Positions 57,870-64,000 of a stretch of DNA of 64,000 nucleotides are shown here, piece after piece. The position numbers and the translations under genes are program-made. The DNA is from Chlamydia trachomatis (lineage in GTDB: Bacteria; Chlamydiota; Chlamydiia; Chlamydiales; 2-12-FULL-49-11): the NCBI GenBank assembly GCA_945872565.1, contig CAMBZN010000008.1:1-64000 (forward strand). Direction: 5' to 3'. The notes under the pieces were generated by a model, which saw nothing but the letters and a program-made list of their open reading frames with translations, was not told the DNA's origin and made no database searches. Positions within the stretch are counted from its first letter, which is position 1. Each line of letters begins with the position of its first letter.

Positions 57870-59588
57870 ATGTCAAATCAACAAACAACCAAGTGGTTAG
57901 AAGATGAGAGCAGAATCATCTCAAAAGAAGACTACAACACAAAAGACATAGAAGATTTTAAAAATCTTCTTACTCAAAAAGGGTCTTCAGCTGACTCTGG
58001 ATCAATAACCAGATTAACGCCCGGTCAGCTATTAACTGGAACTATCGTCGAAATCACTAAAGGCTTTGTAGTTGTAGATGTGGGCTTAAAATCTGAAGGA
58101 CTGATTCCTGTAGCAGAATTTGGATCCCCTGAAGAAATTGTACTGGGAAAAGATATAGAAGTTCTTCTTGACTCTACTGAGAGCGCTCATGGCCAAATCA
58201 TTCTTTCCAGAGAAAAAGCAAGAAAACTACGTCGTTGGGATTACATTCAGACAAATTTTGAAGAAGGTTCTATTATCGAAGGCTTCATCACTCGTAAAGT
58301 TAAAGGTGGATTAATTGTAGATATTGGCGGAATGGATGCATTCCTACCAGGATCTCAAATCGATAACAAGCGAATCAAATCATTGGATGAGTACATTGGT
58401 AAATCTTATGAGCTAAAAATTCTAAAAATCAATCTTGAAAGAAAAAATATCGTTGTTTCCAGAAGAGAAATCCTAGAAGACGAAAGAGTTTGTAAAAAAA
58501 CTGAACTTCTAGAGCACATCACTGTTGGAGATCGTTGCAAAGGTATTGTAAAAAATATTACAGATTTTGGTGTTTTCTTAGACCTTAACGGTATTGATGG
58601 ACTTCTTCATATCACAGATATGACATGGAAGCGTATTAAACATCCTTCAGAGATTGTTACACTAGGTGATGAACTTGAAGTTGTTATTTTAAGCATTGAC
58701 GAAGAAAAAGGGCGCGTAGCTCTTGGCCTTAAGCAAAAAGATGAAAATCCTTGGGATGCAATTGAGCAGAAATTCCCTCCAGGAACGCATGTAAAAGGGA
58801 CTATTGTCAATCTTGTTGCATACGGTGCATTCATCGAAATCGAAGATGGAATTGAAGGGCTAATCCATGTTTCAGAAATGTCATGGGTGAAAAATGTTAC
58901 AGATCCAAGTCAGATCCTCAACAAAGGTGACGAAGTGGAAGCAATTGTTCTTTCAATCCAAAAAGATGAAGGAAAAATATCCCTTGGTCTTAAACAACTT
59001 GAAAAGAATCCATGGGAAGATGTAGAGGATAGATACCCTGTAGGCAAACAAGTTTCTGTAGAAATTAGAAATCTTACTAACTACGGAGCTTTTGTAGAGC
59101 TTGAACCAGGTGTGGACGGTTTAATTCATATCTCCGATTTAAGTTGGATCAAAAAAGTATCTCACCCTTCAGAAGTATTGAAAAAAGGTGATGTAGTTGA
59201 TTCAATCATTTTATCTGTAGATAAAGAAAGTAAAAAAATCACACTAGGGGTTAAACAACTCTCTTCCAACCCTTGGGATGATATCGAAAAGACAATCACC
59301 ATCGGAGATACAGTATCTGGTTTTGTAACAAAAATTACAGCCTTTGGAGCATTTGTCGAATTAGACAACGGTATTGAAGGTTTGGTTCATGTAACTGAGC
59401 TTTCCGATGAGTCCTTTGCAAAAGTAGAAGATATCGTATCTGTAGGTAAAAAAGTCATCGCTAAAGTTCTAAAAATAGACAGAGAACACAAAAGAATCTC
59501 TTTATCTATCAAAGAACATTTAGTTAAAACAAACAACAGAGACGCTGATGACATCGTTATCGGTAGATCTGATGATGATGATGAATAA
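57870..59588 (+). CDS. rpsA: 30S ribosomal protein S1
   Basis: 572 aa, six S1-like repeats (e.g. [34 protein letters not shown]). Confidence 0.95.
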   Translation: MSNQQTTKWLEDESRIISKEDYNTKDIEDFKNLLTQKGSSADSGSITRLTPGQLLTGTIVEITKGFVVVDVGLKSEGLIPVAEFGSPEEIVLGKDIEVLLDSTESAHGQIILSREKARKLRRWDYIQTNFEEGSIIEGFITRKVKGGLIVDIGGMDAFLPGSQIDNKRIKSLDEYIGKSYELKILKINLERKNIVVSRREILEDERVCKKTELLEHITVGDRCKGIVKNITDFGVFLDLNGIDGLLHITDMTWKRIKHPSEIVTLGDELEVVILSIDEEKGRVALGLKQKDENPWDAIEQKFPPGTHVKGTIVNLVAYGAFIEIEDGIEGLIHVSEMSWVKNVTDPSQILNKGDEVEAIVLSIQKDEGKISLGLKQLEKNPWEDVEDRYPVGKQVSVEIRNLTNYGAFVELEPGVDGLIHISDLSWIKKVSHPSEVLKKGDVVDSIILSVDKESKKITLGVKQLSSNPWDDIEKTITIGDTVSGFVTKITAFGAFVELDNGIEGLVHVTELSDESFAKVEDIVSVGKKVIAKVLKIDREHKRISLSIKEHLVKTNNRDADDIVIGRSDDDDE

Positions 59589-59617
59589 AAGCGCTAAGAA
59601 ATTAGCTTGAAACCACG

Positions 59618-59652
59618 TGCTATGCTAGGTTCTGATAGAGCCTAGCATAGCA
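59618..59652 (+). promoter_or_regulatory. Hairpin in the rpsA-nusA intergenic region
   Basis: TGCTATGCTAGG (59618-59629), 11-nt loop, CCTAGCATAGCA (59641-59652): 12-bp perfect inverted repeat directly upstream of nusA; no T-run. Confidence 0.7.
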
Positions 59653-59690
59653 TGTATAAAAAGAACCTGACCATAATTGTTGAGGAAGAA

Positions 59691-60983
59691 ATGAATAAAG
59701 ATCTAATTGCAATGTTTGAATACTTAGAAAGAGAAAAAGGCATTAGCAGAGAATTAGTTGTCGGTGCAATCGAAGAAGCTCTTATTACAGCTGCTAAAAA
59801 AGGTGGCCGAGGCATGACAAACATCTCTGTAACTGTAAATAAAAAAACAGGCGAAATTCTTGCAATGACTGAAAAAGAAATTGTTGAAAAAGTTCAATAC
59901 CCTGCAGAAGAGATCTCTTTAGAAGAAGCTCGAGAAATTGACCCCGATTGTTCAGAAGGTCAGTGGCTAGAAATTGAAATAGAGCCAGATTCCTTTGGTA
60001 GAATTGCTGCAAACGTAGCAAGACAAATGATTTCTCAAAAAATTCGTGGTGCAGAAAAAGAAGTCATCTATGAAGAGTACAGACACAGAATTGGTGAGCT
60101 AATTTCAGGCACAGTTCGTCGCGTTACTAAAGGACATACTTTAATTGTTGACTTAGGAAAAATTGAAGCAATACTACCTGGTAGATTCTATCCTAAAGGG
60201 GAAAAATACCACGTTGAAGATCGTATTTTAACTTTGCTTTACGATGTGCAAACCACAGAAAACGGCGGAGCTGAAATTGTCTTATCAAGATCTCATCCTG
60301 ATTTTGTAGCCCAGCTATTTGCTTCAGAAGTCCCTGAAATTAATGACGGTATCATCGAAATTAAAAAAATTGTAAGAGATGCAGGTTATCGCACAAAAAT
60401 GGCTGTAGTTTCTCATAACGACAAAGTAGATCCAGTAGGTAGCTGTGTAGGTATGCGCGGAGCTCGTGTGAAAAACATCATCCGTGAAACAGGCGGAGAA
60501 AAAATTGACATTCTTCCCTACTCTGATGACCCTTTCATCCTTTTGAAAAATGCACTCTCCCCTTGTGAAATTAAACAGGCAGAATTCTTCGAAGATGAAA
60601 ACAGAGTAATGCTCATTGTTAATGATGAAGACTATCCCATTGTATTAGGAAAGCATGGAAGCAATGCCCGTCTTACAGGAGAACTTGTAGGAATGAAAAT
60701 TGATTTCCATAAAAAATCAGAATACCAGAAAAAAATGATCATTGAAAGAAAGCAATTATCATTATTAGACAATCCATCACTTGATACTTTAATCAAATCA
60801 CTTGAAGGAATTAATTCACTTATTCTTGAAAATGTTATCTCCTCAGGATTTGACACCCCAAGAAAAATATTAGAGACAACACCTTTAGATCTATCTACTA
60901 AATCTGATATTGGCCTTGATATGGCAGACAATATTTTAGAAGAGGTGAGAAAATTGGTAATAAAGGTAACGCAAGGAACATAA
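59691..60983 (+). CDS. nusA: Transcription termination/antitermination protein NusA
   Basis: MNKDLIAMFEYLEREKGISRELVVGAIEEALITAAKK; S1 and KH regions (VGMRGARVKNIIRETGGEKIDILPYSDDP). ATG 59691 has SD GAGGAA; track start 59652 lies inside the hairpin. Confidence 0.94.
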   Translation: MNKDLIAMFEYLEREKGISRELVVGAIEEALITAAKKGGRGMTNISVTVNKKTGEILAMTEKEIVEKVQYPAEEISLEEAREIDPDCSEGQWLEIEIEPDSFGRIAANVARQMISQKIRGAEKEVIYEEYRHRIGELISGTVRRVTKGHTLIVDLGKIEAILPGRFYPKGEKYHVEDRILTLLYDVQTTENGGAEIVLSRSHPDFVAQLFASEVPEINDGIIEIKKIVRDAGYRTKMAVVSHNDKVDPVGSCVGMRGARVKNIIRETGGEKIDILPYSDDPFILLKNALSPCEIKQAEFFEDENRVMLIVNDEDYPIVLGKHGSNARLTGELVGMKIDFHKKSEYQKKMIIERKQLSLLDNPSLDTLIKSLEGINSLILENVISSGFDTPRKILETTPLDLSTKSDIGLDMADNILEEVRKLVIKVTQGT

Positions 60984-60986
60984 AAA

Positions 60987-63614
60987 TTGGCTAAAAACTT
61001 CAATTTAAAAGTTAAAAATTCTCAACTTGCTGCGATGCTTAAGCAGAAAGATACTAAGGTTAAGGAGGAACTCTCCGAGCCGAAGAAATCAGTGGATCAA
61101 AAAGCAACTAATGCTCCACCCACAGCGCATATCGATGACAAGAAAAAGGTTTTTCGAAAAGCTACTGCAGGGCCTACCATGCAAATTTCTGAGCGAGCTG
61201 ATGAGCCTTCTGAAATTGAAGAAGTGTACATCATTGAAGAAGAAGTGGTTTCTGAAGATCTTAATGAGGAAGTGGCTGAAGATGTATCTATCGAAAAAAT
61301 CGAAGAGGAAGCTTTTGTTGAAGAAGTAAAAGAGACCCTTCCAGTTCAAGAGAATTTACAGGAAGCTTTAAAAGAAGAGCACAAAGCAGAAGTAGTGGCA
61401 GCCCTATCACCTGAAGAATTTCGACGAAGAGAAATGTTAAAGCCCATTGAAGAGCGCCGTTTACTTCCTCAAGATAAGTATAAGCGTCCTCCAATTGTTC
61501 GTGCAAATAAACCCCTTACAGAACCTTCTGTGGGACCTAAAAAATACACCTCTGAAAGGAAAGATTTTACAAAAATCGGACGCAAGCCAGAAACAACTTC
61601 AGCAAAACCTCCTCTTCCTACACGAGAAAAGAAAGTTGAAGAAAAGAAGGTTGAAGAGAAAAAAGTTGATGACAAGAAGATTGATGATAAAAAGAAAAAG
61701 GGAATGGATAGCTATAAAAGACAGGCTTTTAGCCGAGTATTTGATAGTCGTACCAACCTGTCGAGTGAAGAGAGTTGGAGAAGGAGAAAAGATAAAAAAT
61801 CTAAATCAACCGTTTCTTCAGAAAATATCATTAGACCAAAAGCTGTTAGCGTAAAAATCCCCATCACAGTAAAAGAACTTGCCGCCGAATTAAAGATCAA
61901 AGCAAGTGAAGTAATACAAAAACTATTTTTAGCAGGCTATCCGATCACTATCAATGATGTTTTAGAAGATGAGACCACAATTGAGCTAATCGGAAATGAG
62001 TTCGACTGTAAGATTAAGATCGATAGAGTTCAAGAAGATAGACTTCAAATCACCGATAAAACTCTAAAAGAAGAGATTAAAGCAACCGATTCAGAAAGCC
62101 TTGCAAAAAGACCTCCTATTGTAACGGTCATGGGTCATGTGGACCATGGAAAAACAAGTATTATTGATGCATTTAGAAATTCTTCATTAACAAGTGGTGA
62201 AGCAGGGGCAATCACTCAGCATATTGGTGCTTTTGTTTGCAACACCGATCATGGAAGCTTTACTGTAATTGACACCCCAGGTCATGAAGCTTTTACTGCA
62301 ATTCGATCAAGAGGTGCTACAATTACTGATATCATCGTACTTGTAATTGCAGGTGACGAAGGGATTAAAACTCAAACCGAAGAAGCAATAAGTAAAGCTA
62401 AAGAGGCTAATGTTCCTATTCTTGTTGCGATCAATAAAATGGATAAGCCTGGATTTAATGTAGAGAATATTTACAAGCAACTTGCTGATCGAAATATTCT
62501 TCCTGAAGCTTGGGGCGGAGATGTAATCACTGTTAATTGCTCGGCAAAAACAAAAGAAGGTATCTCTCAACTTGCTGAAATGATTGCTCTTCAAACAGAC
62601 ATCTTAGAGCTGCGATCTAATCCCGGCGCTCGAGCAAGAGGAACAGTTTTAGAATCTGAGCTTCATAAAGGTTTAGGTGTTACAGCAACATTACTTGTTC
62701 TAAACGGCACATTGAGAAATGGCGATGCTGTCGTATTTGAGCATGAATGGGGAAAAACCAAAACCATGCAAAATGAATTCGGAAAGATAATTCTTGATGC
62801 TCCCCCTTCAACACCTGTAAAAGTAACAGGACTATCAGGTGTTCCCCCTGCTGGAAATGACTTTATCGTCGTTGCAAGTGAAAAGGAAGCTAGGGAAATT
62901 GTTGAAAAGAGAAAAAGTGTCTACAGACAAATTCAGTTGAAAAAAGTAAAAGCAAGAGGCGCACAGTCTATGCTTGACCAAAGAGTGGAGAATATGTCTA
63001 AAAAAGCCATAAACATCATCCTAAAAGCAGATGTTGGTGGATCTTTAGAAGCTCTAAAAGACTCTTTACTAAAAATTGATACAAGTAAAGTAATTATTAA
63101 TTTTGTTCATAGTGAAGTTGGTCAAATTTCAGAGTCAGACATTGATCTAGCACACGCTTCCAACTCTATCATCCTTGGTTTCCATACAAAGGTTGAAAAA
63201 CATGCAGAAGGGATGATCAAACAGAAGAAAGTAAAAATTCTCCTACATGATATCATATATCACATGATTGATGATATCAAAGTAGAGATGCAAAAACTTC
63301 TTGATAAGGTTCGACATGAAGAACATGTAGCAACAGCAAAAGTAACTACAATATTTAATTCATCAAGACTTGGAAACATCGCAGGGTCGATCATCACAAA
63401 TGGTGTGTTCAAAAGAAGCTATCTTGCCAAGCTAAAAAGAGATGGTAAAATTCTTTATGAAGGCCCTATTGGCTCATTAAAGCGTATGAATGATGATGTT
63501 AGAGAAGTAAAAAAAGATACAGAATGCGGAATATTGCTTTCTGGATTCAATGATTTTAAAGAAGGTGATGAAATAGAAGGATATGAAATCACTTATCTAG
63601 AACAGGAGTTATAA
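60987..63614 (+). CDS. infB: Translation initiation factor IF-2
   Basis: 875 aa; TTG start; VTVMGHVDHGKTSIIDAFR, DTPGHEAFTAIRSRGA, NKMDKP; acidic/Lys-rich N-terminal repeats. Confidence 0.96.
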   Translation: MAKNFNLKVKNSQLAAMLKQKDTKVKEELSEPKKSVDQKATNAPPTAHIDDKKKVFRKATAGPTMQISERADEPSEIEEVYIIEEEVVSEDLNEEVAEDVSIEKIEEEAFVEEVKETLPVQENLQEALKEEHKAEVVAALSPEEFRRREMLKPIEERRLLPQDKYKRPPIVRANKPLTEPSVGPKKYTSERKDFTKIGRKPETTSAKPPLPTREKKVEEKKVEEKKVDDKKIDDKKKKGMDSYKRQAFSRVFDSRTNLSSEESWRRRKDKKSKSTVSSENIIRPKAVSVKIPITVKELAAELKIKASEVIQKLFLAGYPITINDVLEDETTIELIGNEFDCKIKIDRVQEDRLQITDKTLKEEIKATDSESLAKRPPIVTVMGHVDHGKTSIIDAFRNSSLTSGEAGAITQHIGAFVCNTDHGSFTVIDTPGHEAFTAIRSRGATITDIIVLVIAGDEGIKTQTEEAISKAKEANVPILVAINKMDKPGFNVENIYKQLADRNILPEAWGGDVITVNCSAKTKEGISQLAEMIALQTDILELRSNPGARARGTVLESELHKGLGVTATLLVLNGTLRNGDAVVFEHEWGKTKTMQNEFGKIILDAPPSTPVKVTGLSGVPPAGNDFIVVASEKEAREIVEKRKSVYRQIQLKKVKARGAQSMLDQRVENMSKKAINIILKADVGGSLEALKDSLLKIDTSKVIINFVHSEVGQISESDIDLAHASNSIILGFHTKVEKHAEGMIKQKKVKILLHDIIYHMIDDIKVEMQKLLDKVRHEEHVATAKVTTIFNSSRLGNIAGSIITNGVFKRSYLAKLKRDGKILYEGPIGSLKRMNDDVREVKKDTECGILLSGFNDFKEGDEIEGYEITYLEQEL

Positions 63615-63617
63615 AAC

Positions 63618-64000
63618 ATGGCAGCACCAAGAAGAATACAAAGAATTAATTCCCTTTTAAAAGAGGTGATATCAGACGTAATACGTTTAGATTTGAAAAA
63701 TTATAATGTCCCTGATCTTTTAACCGTTACAGATGTTTCAACATCTAATGATTTACAACATGCAAAAGTTTTTGTAAGTCTTATTAATGGAAACAAAGAG
63801 GACAAAGACTCTTTAGTTAAAGAACTGCAAAAATGCTCTTCTGTAATCGCTCGTATGTCCTCAAGAAAAGTTTCTATGAGATATTTTCCAAACTTGATTT
63901 TTAAGATTGACAACACTTTAGATGACTACATGAACATCAATGACATTCTTGCTAAAGTACCCAAATCATCTCTAGAATTAGATTCCGGGGAGGACGAAGA
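63618..64000 (+). CDS. rbfA: Ribosome-binding factor A (partial, runs off the window)
   Basis: ATG 63618: MAAPRRIQRINSLLKEVISDVIRLDLKNYNVPDLLTVTDVSTSNDLQHAKVFVSLIN...; not in track because no stop within the window. Confidence 0.92.
   Translation, partial: MAAPRRIQRINSLLKEVISDVIRLDLKNYNVPDLLTVTDVSTSNDLQHAKVFVSLINGNKEDKDSLVKELQKCSSVIARMSSRKVSMRYFPNLIFKIDNTLDDYMNINDILAKVPKSSLELDSGEDE

Noticed and set aside
58500-59500. Repeated about 260-bp similar blocks
   Set aside because: Explained by successive S1 domains of rpsA.
61620-61705. Short tandem repeats (GAAGAAAAGAAGGTTGAA...)
   Set aside because: Encodes the EKKVEEKKVDDKK linker normal for IF-2 N-terminal regions; not a CRISPR or mobile repeat.
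61027-61854. Overlapping ORFs 61027..61329 and 61447..61854 plus antisense ORFs
   Set aside because: Alternative frames of the Lys/Glu-rich infB N-terminus; compositional artefacts.
1-64000. CRISPR arrays, insertion sequences, prophage or integrative element
   Set aside because: No regularly spaced direct repeats, transposase/integrase motifs or phage structural genes seen in the translations.

Overview
This 64-kb, AT-rich, gene-dense window looks like a chromosomal segment of a member of the phylum Chlamydiae, more like an environmental lineage (Simkania/Rhabdochlamydia/Parachlamydia-like) than Chlamydiaceae. The assignment is inferred from gene content and neighbourhoods: hflX next to a PhnP-like gene, rpe/efp/accB/accC, rpsA-nusA-infB-rbfA, a DUF818-like protein, Inc-like proteins, and gltA/mdh, which Chlamydiaceae do not carry as a pair. 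I see no rRNA, CRISPR array, transposase or prophage. There are six tRNAs in three pairs: Ala-Ile, Thr-Tyr and Val-Asp. Housekeeping genes include glgB, hflX, gltA, mdh, purU, bolA-grxD-yhhQ-tgt, dus, rlmD/rumA, surE, rpe-yvcK-efp-accB-accC-rmlA, lysC, rpsA, nusA, infB and rbfA (partial). The most interesting accessory content is: (i) a long partial minus-strand ORF at the left edge, absent from the ORF track, with an internally duplicated GT-B-like module; (ii) a protein with a RhoGAP-like arginine-finger motif; (iii) a tightly packed exported glutaredoxin / exported GH1 glucosidase / unannotated 50-aa membrane protein / DsbB-like cluster; (iv) a 7-repeat CarboxypepD-reg surface protein translationally coupled to a beta-barrel protein; (v) an EF-P with Arg at the Lys34 position, in the same operon as an orphan rmlA; (vi) an NDH-2 fused to a cyclic-nucleotide-binding-like domain; (vii) a possible structured small RNA downstream of purU; and (viii) Inc-like bilobed hydrophobic proteins. 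All family calls are from reading the translations by eye; no database search was run.
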